Source: Christiangramia oceanisediminis (GTDB lineage: Bacteria > Bacteroidota > Bacteroidia > Flavobacteriales > Flavobacteriaceae). Taken from it: 64,000 nt of DNA. The position numbers and the translations under genes were made by a program. Of the stretch, positions 31,715 through 40,259 are shown piece by piece. The stretch covers positions 310,001 to 374,000 of the forward strand of contig NZ_JANCNS010000002.1 in the NCBI RefSeq assembly GCF_022570735.2, in the 5' to 3' direction. The notes under the pieces are model-generated. The model was not told where the DNA came from and made no database searches. It saw only the letters and a list, made by a program, of their open reading frames with translations. The stretch's first letter is position 1. Every line of letters starts with the position of its first letter.

Positions 31715-32329
31715 ATGAAAGATCTAAAGTCACACTGGAACGATATCTACGGAAAAAAGGAATTCGAAGAGACCAGCTGGTACCAGTCTAGGCCGGAGTC
31801 ATCCCTGAACCTGATCGAATCCCTCGCATTATCCAAAAATGCGAATATCATCGACATTGGTGGAGGTGATTCTTTCCTGGTTGATAACCTGCTGAAGCTG
31901 AATTATAAGAGTCTCAATGTGCTGGACATTTCAGGTATCGCTATAGAAAAAGCTCAGCATAGATTGGGATCAAAAGCCGATGAGGTGAAATGGATCGAGA
32001 GTGATGTTACCACTTTTGAAACCGAAGAAAAATTTGACCTTTGGCATGACCGGGCTGCTTTTCATTTCCTAACAGAAGATGAACAGGTTGAAAAATACCT
32101 GGAAAAACTGAATTCTTACCTCAAACCGGGTGGATATCTCATCCTGGCTACTTTTTCTGATAAGGGACCTACCAAATGCAGCGGCATCGAGATCAGGCAA
32201 TATTCCACTGAAGACCTTAAAGAAATGCTGGAGTCTGATTTTGAAGTGATCAGCCTTCAGAACATGGACCATTCAACTCCCTGGGATGCTACCCAGAACT
32301 TCAGTTTTGGACTCTTCAGGAAGAAATAA
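31715..32329 (+). CDS. Class I SAM-dependent methyltransferase
   Basis: 204 aa from the ATG at 31715; a TTG three codons earlier is an alternative start. The SAM-binding motif I is NIIDIGGGDSFLVDNLL near residues 41-57, motif II LNVLDISG and motif III KFDLWHDRAAFHFLTEDEQ, then YLKPGGYLILATFSDKGP. The WHDRAAFHFL motif is typical of thiol/thiocyanate or rhodanese-like TMT-related methyltransferases of Bacteroidota; the substrate is not established. It begins 12 bp after the DUF2231 gene. Confidence 0.8.
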   Translation: MKDLKSHWNDIYGKKEFEETSWYQSRPESSLNLIESLALSKNANIIDIGGGDSFLVDNLLKLNYKSLNVLDISGIAIEKAQHRLGSKADEVKWIESDVTTFETEEKFDLWHDRAAFHFLTEDEQVEKYLEKLNSYLKPGGYLILATFSDKGPTKCSGIEIRQYSTEDLKEMLESDFEVISLQNMDHSTPWDATQNFSFGLFRKK

Positions 32330-32433
32330 TGAATTCAGAATTAGGATTATGATCGTTAGACTTGGAAATAGTTACTTCGATCTGCTAATTTTTAAGGGAT
32401 TTTGCTGAGTATCAAAAATATCCACGGTTCCGG

Positions 32434-32577
32434 TTATTGCTTTAATCTCTCAGTTGCCTGGATAATTTTTTGAGTTTCTTTTCGAGGAATTTTCAGTGTT
32501 GTATTTTGCTTTAAATAGTTGAAGTTTTCCCGCAGTTCCTTCTTCGCAAAATCCGTCCAGAAGATCTTTAGCGCCAA
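32434..32577 (-). pseudogene. Truncated RelE/ParE-type toxin
   Basis: A 47 aa frame from a TTG overlapping the end of the antitoxin gene: IFWTDFAKKELRENFNYLKQ, then NTTLKIPRKETQKIIQATER and LKQ. This is the N-terminal half of a RelE/ParE toxin (normally ~95-100 aa). The C-terminal strands that carry the conserved arginine are missing, so the toxin is probably inactive. Confidence 0.55.
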
Positions 32578-32804
32578 TTTTTTATTTCTGAAATTAGGTC
32601 TTCGTTTTCTGTCAATCTCCCAGCTTCGGAATCCTTCATCGAATGATCTATTCTTTTATTTAGATTTTCGGCAGATATAGAAGGAGTTTCAGAATGAGAG
32701 GATAATTCTTCTTCTAAAACCTTTTCAAGCCGTATAACAGCCTCTTCGCTTTGAAGCTTTAAAAACTCCTGAACAAATTCTATTTTTCTTGTTTGTAGAT
32801 CCAT
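32568..32804 (-). CDS. Antitoxin-like protein preceding a truncated ParE
   Basis: A 78 aa acidic, helical protein (KIEFVQEFLKLQSEEAVIRL, then EKVLEEE). It ends with a charged tail, as in addiction-module antitoxins found immediately upstream of RelE/ParE toxins in Bacteroidota. The frame overlaps the truncated toxin by a few bases in the usual operon order. With the toxin broken it may be a decaying remnant. Confidence 0.55.
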   Translation of the reverse strand: MDLQTRKIEFVQEFLKLQSEEAVIRLEKVLEEELSSHSETPSISAENLNKRIDHSMKDSEAGRLTENEDLISEIKNWR

Positions 32805-32916
32805 CGCAATCAGCTTTTCATCAAGAATACGAATAAGGATCTAATGATTCCCTGTTTTTGATTTAAGCAGTCTGGGTTTAAAAACCTATTTTTAAGGGAT
32901 AACTAGTATTCTTATT

Positions 32917-33738
32917 TTGACAAAATTCAGGAACAGCACCGTATTGATCACGGGCGGAGCCTCTGGTATCGGTTTGTTATTGGCCATCCAAAGCATTCAA
33001 AAGGGCGCTAAAAACCTCGTGTTATTAGACAGGGATGAACAGGCTTTACATTCAGCAAAGGGGAAATTAGAAGTGCGGGAGGATCAATTGCTATGTTTGC
33101 CGGTAGATATTACCTTGGAAAAAGAGGTTGAGGGGGCAATTCAGAAAATAACGGAAAAAGGTTGGGAGGTAGACATCCTGATCAATAATGCAGGAGTGGT
33201 CACCGGGAAGGATTTTTTACAGCATACCGCTACCGATATCGAAAGAGACATGCAGGTGAATTCCATCGCCCCCATGAAATTATGCCTGAAATTGCTGCCG
33301 GGCATGGTGAACAGGGGCAGAGGCCATATCGTGAATATCTCCTCGGCGGCAAGTATGCTATCCAATCCCGGGATGAGCGTTTATTGTGCCAGTAAATGGG
33401 CGATGACCGGCTGGTCTGATTCACTTCGGCTGGAGATGGAAAGAAAAAAGACCGGTGTTCAGGTGCTTACGGTAACTCCCTATTATATCGATACCGGGAT
33501 GTTTGAAGGGGTAAGATCGCCTATCATTCCTATCCTGAATCCTGAAAAAGCGGTTAAAAAGATCATGAAGGCCATTGAACGCGATCGCATCATCCTGCGA
33601 ATGCCTGGTATCGTCTATACCCTGCCTTTTCTCAAGGGAATACTACCCAAACGCTGGCTGGATGTTATAGTTGGAAGAGTTTTCGGGATACATCATTCTA
33701 TGGACCATTTTAAAGGAAGGCAAAATGAACAAACATGA
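32917..33738 (+). CDS. Short-chain dehydrogenase/reductase
   Basis: 273 aa from a TTG start; no nearer ATG precedes the motif. The Rossmann TGGASGIG is at 12-19, NNAG at 90-93 (ILINNAGVVTG), with S142/S143 and the catalytic pair Y156-x3-K160 (YCASK). GHIVNISSAASML is typical of classical SDRs. The C-terminal 40 residues contain a hydrophobic stretch and a basic tail, as in retinol dehydrogenase-like members. It overlaps the downstream ALDH by 14 bp, so an alcohol-to-aldehyde-to-acid pair is likely. Confidence 0.85.
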   Translation: MTKFRNSTVLITGGASGIGLLLAIQSIQKGAKNLVLLDRDEQALHSAKGKLEVREDQLLCLPVDITLEKEVEGAIQKITEKGWEVDILINNAGVVTGKDFLQHTATDIERDMQVNSIAPMKLCLKLLPGMVNRGRGHIVNISSAASMLSNPGMSVYCASKWAMTGWSDSLRLEMERKKTGVQVLTVTPYYIDTGMFEGVRSPIIPILNPEKAVKKIMKAIERDRIILRMPGIVYTLPFLKGILPKRWLDVIVGRVFGIHHSMDHFKGRQNEQT

Positions 33739-35131
33739 ACTGAAGAAAATACTGGAAGAACAAAAGGCATCTTTTAAGGCGGCTCCTCCAGATTACAAAA
33801 AACGAATGGAAAGCCTGAAGAGCCTGGCCGATGCCGTTGAAAAATACAAAGATAACCTGGTCAGTGCCGTTTCTGCCGACTTTGGCCTTCGGGCCGAGGA
33901 AGAGACCCTGGTGCTGGAGATCTTCCCGCTGCATGACCAGATCCGGCACGCGATGAGCAACCTGAAAACCTGGATGAGAAGGCAAAAGGTTTCTTCATCC
34001 TGGTTCTTATTGCCCAGTAGTGCGTATTATCAATTCCAGCCATTGGGATCGGTTGGCATCATGGGAGCCTGGAACTACCAGGTTTTGCTAACCTTAAGTC
34101 CACTGGTAGATGCGATCGCCGCCGGAAATCATGCGGTATTAAAACCTTCAGAGATTGCTCCCCGATCGGCAGAAGTGATTCGGGAAATGATCAATGAAAC
34201 ATTTCCAATAGAATATATCCATTGTGTTACCGGAAATGCCGGTCTGGCCCAGGATTTTTCTTCGATGCCCTGGGATCACCTTTTCTTTACCGGGTCTACC
34301 AATATTGGGAAAAAAGTAATGGCGGCCGCGGCATCTAATCTTACACCGGTTACCCTCGAGCTCGGCGGGAAATCTCCGGCCATTATCCATGAAAAATACG
34401 ATATCAAAAAAGCGGTAAGCCGGATCATGGCTGGAAAACTGCTGAATAGCGGACAAACCTGTGTCGCTACCGATTATGTGATCATGCCTGCTTCGCTCAA
34501 TTCTGAATTTGAAAAAGCAGCCAGGGAAAAGGTAGGTTCGGCTTATCCCGATCTTTCAGAAAACAACCAGTACAGCTGTATCATCAACCAGGGTCATTAT
34601 GACCGCTTGCATTCACTGCTTGAAGATGCCAGGCAAAAGGGCGCTAGGATAGTTGAGCTTTCAGAAGAAGAGGTAAGTTCACACAAAAAGATGAGTCCGA
34701 AATTGCTGTTCGATGTTAGCGATGAAATGAAGATCATGCAGGAAGAGATCTTCGGGCCTTTATTGCCAGTTGTGAACCGGCCCGATGTTGAACAGGCGAT
34801 CGGGTATGTAAACGAACACCCTAAACCTTTGGCCCTTTATTATTTCGACTCTAACCGCAAGCGTATCGATCATTTGCTTAAACATACACTTTCAGGCGGG
34901 GTTTGTATCAACGATACGATCTTCCACCTTGCCCAGCACAACCTGCCATTTGGTGGAGTTGGAAATAGCGGGATGGGGCATTACCATGGTTTTGATGGTT
35001 TCCAGACCTTTTCCAAGAAAAGAGCCGTTATGCACCAGAGATCGCTTGCCGCTTCAGATATGCTGCATCCGCCATTCACAGGTTTTAAACAGAAATTGAT
35101 TCATTTCATGGGGAAACTATCCAGGGTCTGA
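33725..35131 (+). CDS. Aldehyde dehydrogenase (coniferyl/long-chain ALDH3-like)
   Basis: 468 aa from the ATG at 33725, chosen over an in-frame ATG within the SDR gene. Catalytic C246 (NSGQTCVATDYV) and E212 (TLELGGKSPAI) are present, with GIMGAWNYQVLLTLSPLVDA near 111-130. It lacks a long N-terminal extension and ends in a hydrophobic LIHFMGKLSRV, which fits ALDH3/coniferyl aldehyde dehydrogenase-type enzymes that oxidise long or aromatic aldehydes. Coupled to the preceding SDR by a 14 bp overlap. Confidence 0.85.
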   Translation: MNKHELKKILEEQKASFKAAPPDYKKRMESLKSLADAVEKYKDNLVSAVSADFGLRAEEETLVLEIFPLHDQIRHAMSNLKTWMRRQKVSSSWFLLPSSAYYQFQPLGSVGIMGAWNYQVLLTLSPLVDAIAAGNHAVLKPSEIAPRSAEVIREMINETFPIEYIHCVTGNAGLAQDFSSMPWDHLFFTGSTNIGKKVMAAAASNLTPVTLELGGKSPAIIHEKYDIKKAVSRIMAGKLLNSGQTCVATDYVIMPASLNSEFEKAAREKVGSAYPDLSENNQYSCIINQGHYDRLHSLLEDARQKGARIVELSEEEVSSHKKMSPKLLFDVSDEMKIMQEEIFGPLLPVVNRPDVEQAIGYVNEHPKPLALYYFDSNRKRIDHLLKHTLSGGVCINDTIFHLAQHNLPFGGVGNSGMGHYHGFDGFQTFSKKRAVMHQRSLAASDMLHPPFTGFKQKLIHFMGKLSRV

Positions 35132-35200
35132 TCATTTTCCGGAGTCTTGGACTGTTAAGTTCTCGATTCTGTTTTTTAAATTTGAAGGAAACAACCAGCC

Positions 35201-35890
35201 ATGTCCACCAGGGAAAAATTTATTAACGGTTTCCGTCATTTAGCCTATGATTCAAAGCAGGTATCTGCAGCCGAAATGCAAAGACTATCTGAAGAATTTT
35301 ACAGGGAAATGAACTCCCGGCGGTCGGTTAGGGAGTTTTCGAACAGGGAAGTTTCCGAAGAAATTATTCAGAACCTTTTAAAGACCGCCGGAACTGCTCC
35401 TTCCGGAGCTCATAAGCAACCCTGGAAATTTTGCGCAATATCTAATCCGCAACTAAAATCCCAGATAAGACTGGCAGCAGAAGCCGAAGAAAAGGAGAAT
35501 TACAGCGGGAGAATGAGCGATCGCTGGTTAGAGGATCTGGCTCCCCTCGCAACCGATGCCAATAAGGAATTCCTGGAGATCGCACCCTGGCTTATCGTTG
35601 TGTTTAAGGAGGTTTACGGGTTGGATGAGAACGAGGAGAAACACACTAATTATTATGTGAACGAATCGGTTGGGATCGCCTGCGGAATGCTCATAACGGC
35701 CATTCACCAGGCAGGCCTGGTCACCCTCACGCATACACCAAGTCCCATGAATTTCCTGGCCAATATCTTAAACCGTCCCAGGAATGAGCGTGCCTACCTG
35801 TTGCTTCCGGTTGGTTATGCGGCCCAGGATGCTATGGTACCAGATCTGGACAGAAAAAGTCTTGATGAAATAAGTGAATTCTATAAATAA
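35201..35890 (+). CDS. Nitroreductase-family flavoprotein
   Basis: A 229 aa FMN-dependent oxidoreductase. The FMN-phosphate motif RRSVREFSNREVSEE is near 38-52, TAPSGAHKQPWKFCAI near 67-82, and NESVGIACGMLITAIHQAGL with THTPSPMNFL further on. This combination is seen in iodotyrosine deiodinase/BluB-like nitroreductases. It could reduce nitro or quinone compounds; the substrate is unknown. No gene overlaps it. Confidence 0.85.
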   Translation: MSTREKFINGFRHLAYDSKQVSAAEMQRLSEEFYREMNSRRSVREFSNREVSEEIIQNLLKTAGTAPSGAHKQPWKFCAISNPQLKSQIRLAAEAEEKENYSGRMSDRWLEDLAPLATDANKEFLEIAPWLIVVFKEVYGLDENEEKHTNYYVNESVGIACGMLITAIHQAGLVTLTHTPSPMNFLANILNRPRNERAYLLLPVGYAAQDAMVPDLDRKSLDEISEFYK

Positions 35891-35891
35891 A

Positions 35892-35946
35892 AAAGCCAGT
35901 TCTGTGTAGGGCAGAACCGGCTGTGATCAAAACTTTGATCAAATTA
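35892..35946. other. Strong hairpin plus second palindrome after the nitroreductase
   Basis: GCCAGTTCTG-TGTAGGG-CAGAACCGGC forms a 10 bp stem with one wobble pair. A second palindrome TGATCAAAACTTTGATCA follows. There is no T-tract on the plus strand, but six A precede the stem, so a minus-strand terminator or a structured RNA element is possible. Confidence 0.4.
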
Positions 35947-36003
35947 TGAAAATCACTAATTTCTTAGTGCGCTCAAAAGTAGATACTTAGCCAAAATAGT
36001 TTT

Positions 36004-36017
36004 GTAACAAATGTTAC
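36004..36017 (+). promoter_or_regulatory. GTAAC-N4-GTTAC palindrome upstream of a small membrane protein
   Basis: TGTAACAAATGTTACA (perfect 16 bp dyad including flanks), 22 bp before the start at 36039. Candidate Crp/Fnr operator. Confidence 0.6.
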
Positions 36018-36038
36018 ACAAAAGCATAATTTATCGGG

Positions 36039-36461
36039 ATGCCTAAATTGCTGATCAGACGAAATACCGAGTGGGCCAACAAAATGAGAACTTTTGATCT
36101 CTACCTGAACGGGGTTCAATTCAGCAGGATAAAACATAACCAGATCCTTTCTTTTGAAGTTCCCGAAGGAGAGTACCAGCTGATCGCCAAAATGGGCTGG
36201 TGTGGGAGTAAACCCTTATATATAAATCTCAAGGAAGGGGAACTTAAAAATGTAGAGATCACAGGCTTTATGTGGTCAACTTATCTTTTCCCGGTTACCA
36301 TGGTTATATGCTCACTATACTTTATTATTTACCTGAAATATGGTATCAATAGCTTATTTCTTGGTACTTTAATGATGATGCTATTTGGGTATTGGTTTTT
36401 TTATATAAGCTTCGGAAGGCACCAGTATCTGACTTTAAAAGAATTACCCGATTTCGATTAA
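36039..36461 (+). CDS. Hypothetical membrane protein
   Basis: A 140 aa protein. The first 85 residues form a soluble beta-rich domain (RTFDLYLNGVQFSRIKHNQI, then FEVPEGEYQLIAKMGWCGSK). Two hydrophobic helices (FPVTMVICSLYFIIYL and FLGTLMMMLFGYWFFYI) follow. The soluble part resembles the small N-terminal beta domain of other Bacteroidota envelope proteins, but I cannot name a family. The palindrome 22 bp upstream puts it in the candidate Crp/Fnr regulon. It converges on and overlaps the next gene by 4 bp. Confidence 0.6.
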   Translation: MPKLLIRRNTEWANKMRTFDLYLNGVQFSRIKHNQILSFEVPEGEYQLIAKMGWCGSKPLYINLKEGELKNVEITGFMWSTYLFPVTMVICSLYFIIYLKYGINSLFLGTLMMMLFGYWFFYISFGRHQYLTLKELPDFD

Positions 36462-37456
36462 CCGGGAACCTCGGCTCTTTCGTCTATTAATCCTTCCTTT
36501 TTTAGATCTTTCCAGAATTTTGAAGGGATCTGTATATCAAATGCTTTAGCATTTTCCTGAACCTGTTCCGGTTTACTGGCCCCGGCAAGAACGGTATTCA
36601 CTACTTTGGGAGCATGAGAAAACTGTAGTGAAGCCGTACTTAGATCTACTTCATGCTTTTCTGCGATCTTCTTGATGCCGTTCAGTTTTTTGACTTTTTC
36701 ATCCGGCATTTCACCACCATAGTTATAACGGTCCTGCCCTGAAAGCAATCCTGCATTAAAGGGAGCTGCGGTGATAAGGGCGACATTATGTTTATCAATT
36801 GTCGGGAATAGTCTATCTATTGAATCCTTATGATCTACGATGGAATATTGAATGGCCGACAGGAAAATATCCGGATCGGCATCGGTTTCCTCTAGTGTCT
36901 TCAGGATCGGCTCTATGGTGTTTACACCCAGTCCCCAGCCTTTAATCAGGCCTTCTTCACGCATTTTTGTTAGTTCAGGCATCGCACCTTTCCGGGCCAC
37001 CTCGAAATGGTCCAGCCAGGTAGTTCCGTCTTTATACTCATCGTTATGATCTGGAGAAAGATCATGGATAAAGGCAAAATCGATGCTTTCCACGCCCAGT
37101 CTCTGCAGGCTGTCTTCTACCGACCTTCGCACCGCTTCAGCCGAATAATCATATTTATAATCAAAAGGCGAAGGCTCCTTCCACATAGTTTTGGGAACAT
37201 TTTTAGTAGCCCAGAAAAGCCTTCCAACCTTGGTGCTCAAAATATAATCTTCTTTTTTCTGGTTATGTAAAAAGTGGCCGAATCGGCGCTCGCTTAGGCC
37301 ATGGCCATACCAGGGTGAGGTGTCATAATATCGGATGCCAGCGTTCCAGGCCGCTTCCAAAGTTTGGTGGGCCTGAGCATCGCTCATTACCTTAAATCCA
37401 TTTCCTATGGCCACACCTCCCAGGCCTATCTTATGTTTTAAAATATCTCTGCTCAT
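36458..37456 (-). CDS. Aldo/keto reductase
   Basis: 332 aa with the (beta/alpha)8 AKR signature: RYYDTSPWYGHGLSERRFGH near 38-57 (catalytic D and Y), the lysine in LSTKVGR and the histidine in FAFIHDLSPDH. The C-terminal NADPH region SKPEQVQENAKAF is present. It looks like D-threo-aldose 1-dehydrogenase/galactose dehydrogenase-type AKRs; the substrate is not defined. It shares the intergenic region carrying a GTAAC palindrome with the divergent sterol desaturase gene. Confidence 0.85.
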   Translation of the reverse strand: MSRDILKHKIGLGGVAIGNGFKVMSDAQAHQTLEAAWNAGIRYYDTSPWYGHGLSERRFGHFLHNQKKEDYILSTKVGRLFWATKNVPKTMWKEPSPFDYKYDYSAEAVRRSVEDSLQRLGVESIDFAFIHDLSPDHNDEYKDGTTWLDHFEVARKGAMPELTKMREEGLIKGWGLGVNTIEPILKTLEETDADPDIFLSAIQYSIVDHKDSIDRLFPTIDKHNVALITAAPFNAGLLSGQDRYNYGGEMPDEKVKKLNGIKKIAEKHEVDLSTASLQFSHAPKVVNTVLAGASKPEQVQENAKAFDIQIPSKFWKDLKKEGLIDERAEVPG

Positions 37457-37563
37457 AATTCAACTTTTTCAATCTAAAAATAAAAAGATGCCAGCGGAAC
37501 ACGGAATTTTTAACTCATTCTAACAATTGAATTCTTAAGGCGTTAAGCTTATCAAAAAGCTCT

Positions 37564-37577
37564 GTAACAAAGGTTAC
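37564..37577. promoter_or_regulatory. GTAAC-N4-GTTAC palindrome between divergent genes
   Basis: GTAACAAAGGTTAC, 52 bp before the sterol desaturase start and 108 bp from the divergent AKR start. Candidate Crp/Fnr operator for the desaturase/MBL-rhodanese unit. Confidence 0.6.
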
Positions 37578-37628
37578 TTCCTGCTCTGTCTTAAAATCCT
37601 ATTTTTGTAAACGAAAATTAAAAAAGCC

Positions 37629-38525
37629 TTGAACAAGTATTTAGAGATCATACAGAATTCATTTACCGGGTATTTCAATTACCTGGTTAATGAAATCACC
37701 AATCCATCCTGGACCAGTTACTTTTACTGGCTTATTGGATTGTCAATTCTGGTTTGGCTCCTGGAGGTCATCATTCCCTGGAGAAAGGATCAGAAGGTTT
37801 TCCGAAAGGGATTCTGGCTGGATTCTTTTTATATTCTGTTCAATTTTTTCCTTTTTTCGCTCATTGGGTATAATGCCCTGAGCAATATTGGGGTGGAACT
37901 GTTCAATGATTTTCTTGCCCTTTTCGGGATCGAGAATATCGTGGCCATTCGTATAGACCAGTTGCCGGTATGGAGCCAGTTATTGATCATGTTCGTGATC
38001 GCCGATTTCATCCAGTGGAACGTTCACCGGCAATTGCACAAAAGAGCCTGGTTATGGCAGTTCCATAAGATCCATCATAGCGTAAAGGAAATGGGATTTG
38101 CTGCCCAGTTCAGGTTTCATTTTATGGAGACCATTATTTACAAAACGGTGCAGTATATTCCATTGGCGATGATTGGCTTCGGAATAAAGGAATTCTTCGT
38201 GGTTCATATGTTCGCGGTGCTGGTTGGGCATCTCAATCATGCGAACCTGGGCTGGAGCTATGGCCCGCTGGGATATATTTTTAATAATCCGAAGATGCAC
38301 ATCTGGCACCATTCTAAAGATCTGCCTAAAGATCATCCCTACGGAATGAATTTCGGCCTGAGCCTGAGCATCTGGGATTATTTGTTCGGAACGGCTTATA
38401 TTCCAAAGAGCGGAAGGCAGATAGAATTAGGCTTTAGCGGAGATGAAAATTTCCCCGAAGACTTTAAGAATCAAACACTGTATCCCTTCCGAAAGGAAAA
38501 TAAACTGAAAGCAAGTAAAACTTAA
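37629..38525 (+). CDS. Sterol desaturase-family (fatty acid hydroxylase) membrane protein
   Basis: 298 aa from a TTG start. Several membrane spans carry the histidine clusters of the di-iron fatty acid hydroxylase superfamily: WNVHRQLHKRAWLWQFHKIH near residues 126-145, HLNHANL, and KMHIWHHSK with DHPYGMNFG near the C-terminus. Members hydroxylate or desaturate lipids or sterols. It is 12 bp upstream of the MBL-rhodanese gene and is probably co-transcribed with it. Confidence 0.85.
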   Translation: MNKYLEIIQNSFTGYFNYLVNEITNPSWTSYFYWLIGLSILVWLLEVIIPWRKDQKVFRKGFWLDSFYILFNFFLFSLIGYNALSNIGVELFNDFLALFGIENIVAIRIDQLPVWSQLLIMFVIADFIQWNVHRQLHKRAWLWQFHKIHHSVKEMGFAAQFRFHFMETIIYKTVQYIPLAMIGFGIKEFFVVHMFAVLVGHLNHANLGWSYGPLGYIFNNPKMHIWHHSKDLPKDHPYGMNFGLSLSIWDYLFGTAYIPKSGRQIELGFSGDENFPEDFKNQTLYPFRKENKLKASKT

Positions 38526-38536
38526 AACATAGAGAA

Positions 38537-39874
38537 ATGACGATAAAACAATTCAAGGACGGTCCTTTAGCACATTATTCCTACGCTATTGTTAGCGATG
38601 GTAAAATGGCGCTTGTGGATCCAGCGAGAAACCCGATGCAATATTACTTGTATGCTGAAGAACAGGAGGCGAAGATCGTTGCGGTTTTCGAAACACATCC
38701 TCATGCCGATTTTGTGAGCAGTCATATGCAGATACATGAAGAAACCGGGGCGACCATATACACAAGTGATAAAGTTGGAGCCGATTATCCACATAAAGCC
38801 TTTGATGAGGGAAATTCCCTTAAGATCGGACAAGTGGAATTCAAAGCTCTCAACACGCCAGGTCATTCACCTGATAGTATTACGGTTATCGCAAAAGATG
38901 ATGAAAAAACAGCCCTTTTCACAGGTGACACGCTTTTTATAGGGGATGTGGGAAGGCCCGATCTTCGGGAGAAAGCCGGGAATATGAAAGCCAAAAGGAA
39001 AGACCTGGCCAAACAAATGTATCACACCATTCAAAATAAGTTTACTGATCTTCCAGATGATGCACTGGTTTATCCCGCTCACGGCGCCGGATCATTATGC
39101 GGAAAGAATATGAGTGATGCTTCTTCAAGTACACTGGGTAACGAACGCCAGGGCAACTGGGCCTTTAAAGATCAAACCGAAGAGGAATTCATAGAAGAGA
39201 TCCTGAAAGATCAGCCGTTTATTCCTTCTTATTTTGGATTCAATGTAGATATCAATAAGACCGGTCCTGAAAATGTACAAAGGGCCAAATGGGCCAACAA
39301 GCTTATGCTGAATGTTGATAAAGTGGATAAGGATGTGCTGGTGGTGGATACCCGTGACGAGTCTAAATTCAAAAAGGCACATCTTCCCAATTCGATCAAT
39401 ATCATGGCACGGTCTGAAGATGACAAATACGAGACCTGGCTTGGCGCCATCGTTAAACCTGAAGAGGATTTCTACCTGGTGCTGGATAGCGTTGATAAAC
39501 TGGAGGAACTTTTGGAGCGCACCGCCAAGATAGGCTATGAAAAACAGGTAAAAGCAGTAATCACACTGGGCAAAGAGGTTCAGGCGAAATCTGCTGAATT
39601 TGACCTGGAAGATTTTAAAAAGAACAGGGATAGTTATACCATAGTAGATATCAGGAACAATTCTGAGCTAGCCGAAGGCAAGATCTTCGAGGAGGCCATT
39701 GCTGTGCCGTTGAACGAGCTTCGGGAAGAAAGCACCGAGATCCCATCGCATAAACCCGTAGTGGTTCATTGTGCAGGCGGATACAGGTCGGCAGCCGGAA
39801 GCAGTATCTTGGATAGATTATTCGAATCTACCAAGGTTTATGACCTTAGTGAAGCGATAAAGGAGTTCAAATAG
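38537..39874 (+). CDS. MBL-fold hydrolase with two rhodanese domains (sulfur-dioxygenase-like)
   Basis: 445 aa. The N-terminal MBL domain has H54-x-H56-x-D58 (ETHPHADFVSSH), in which the second histidine of the usual HADH is Phe, and GHSPDS and GDTLFIGDVGRPDL further on. Two rhodanese-like domains follow: VVDTRDESKFKKAHLPNSIN near 270-290 and IVDIRNNSELAEGKIFEEAI near 365. Only the second keeps a catalytic Cys, C412 in VVHCAGGYRS. The layout is that of persulfide dioxygenase/sulfurtransferase fusions of the CstB/YrkH type that remove sulfane sulfur. Confidence 0.85.
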   Translation: MTIKQFKDGPLAHYSYAIVSDGKMALVDPARNPMQYYLYAEEQEAKIVAVFETHPHADFVSSHMQIHEETGATIYTSDKVGADYPHKAFDEGNSLKIGQVEFKALNTPGHSPDSITVIAKDDEKTALFTGDTLFIGDVGRPDLREKAGNMKAKRKDLAKQMYHTIQNKFTDLPDDALVYPAHGAGSLCGKNMSDASSSTLGNERQGNWAFKDQTEEEFIEEILKDQPFIPSYFGFNVDINKTGPENVQRAKWANKLMLNVDKVDKDVLVVDTRDESKFKKAHLPNSINIMARSEDDKYETWLGAIVKPEEDFYLVLDSVDKLEELLERTAKIGYEKQVKAVITLGKEVQAKSAEFDLEDFKKNRDSYTIVDIRNNSELAEGKIFEEAIAVPLNELREESTEIPSHKPVVVHCAGGYRSAAGSSILDRLFESTKVYDLSEAIKEFK

Positions 39875-39902
39875 GTTGATGTTTATAAATGATTGATGAA
39901 TG

Positions 39903-39931
39903 AGACCCGGGCTGATGACCCGGGTTTTTTA
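39903..39931 (+). terminator. Terminator after the MBL-rhodanese gene
   Basis: GACCCGGG-CTGATGA-CCCGGGTTTTTT: a stem of six G:C pairs followed by T6, 28 bp after the stop. Confidence 0.8.
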
Positions 39932-39959
39932 TGTCATCGCGAGCGCAGCGAAGCGATCT

Positions 39960-40259
39960 CTATGGTTTCATTATCCAGCCTTCTGAAAGATCTTTCCAAT
40001 CTGGATTGAGGCTTTGGATCAATTTTTCCTTATTCCTTCTGTTCCCAGCTTTTATTTTCTTTTCAAATGATATAGCATCCTTTATATTTTGGAATTCCAG
40101 GAAGTAAACCAGTTTGCTGCAAATGTATCTAGCTGTAAAGCTATTTGGATAAAATTTTGTTTTATGCTCGATAAGTCTCTTTGAAAGGTTAGAAGTAACC
40201 CCAGTATATAGAACTGAATTATTTCTGCTACTTAGAATATAGACAAAAGAATTAGGCAT
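39960..40259 (-). CDS. GIY-YIG endonuclease domain protein, copy 1
   Basis: A 99 aa single-domain GIY-YIG protein of the YhbQ/UPF0213 type. The signature reads FVYILSS ... YTGVTSNLSKRLIEHK (Y-I-L and Y-T-G), with the conserved R in SKRLIEHK and the C-terminal FEKKIKAGNRRNKEKLI. Its stop overlaps the palindromic repeat at 39933-39962. It is duplicated with its flanks 1 kb downstream (copy 2) with only a few substitutions (I47/N47, S26/L26, W/L at the end). The catalytic glutamate could be E71 in SFEKKIK; this is uncertain. Confidence 0.8.
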   Translation of the reverse strand: MPNSFVYILSSRNNSVLYTGVTSNLSKRLIEHKTKFYPNSFTARYICSKLVYFLEFQNIKDAISFEKKIKAGNRRNKEKLIQSLNPDWKDLSEGWIMKP

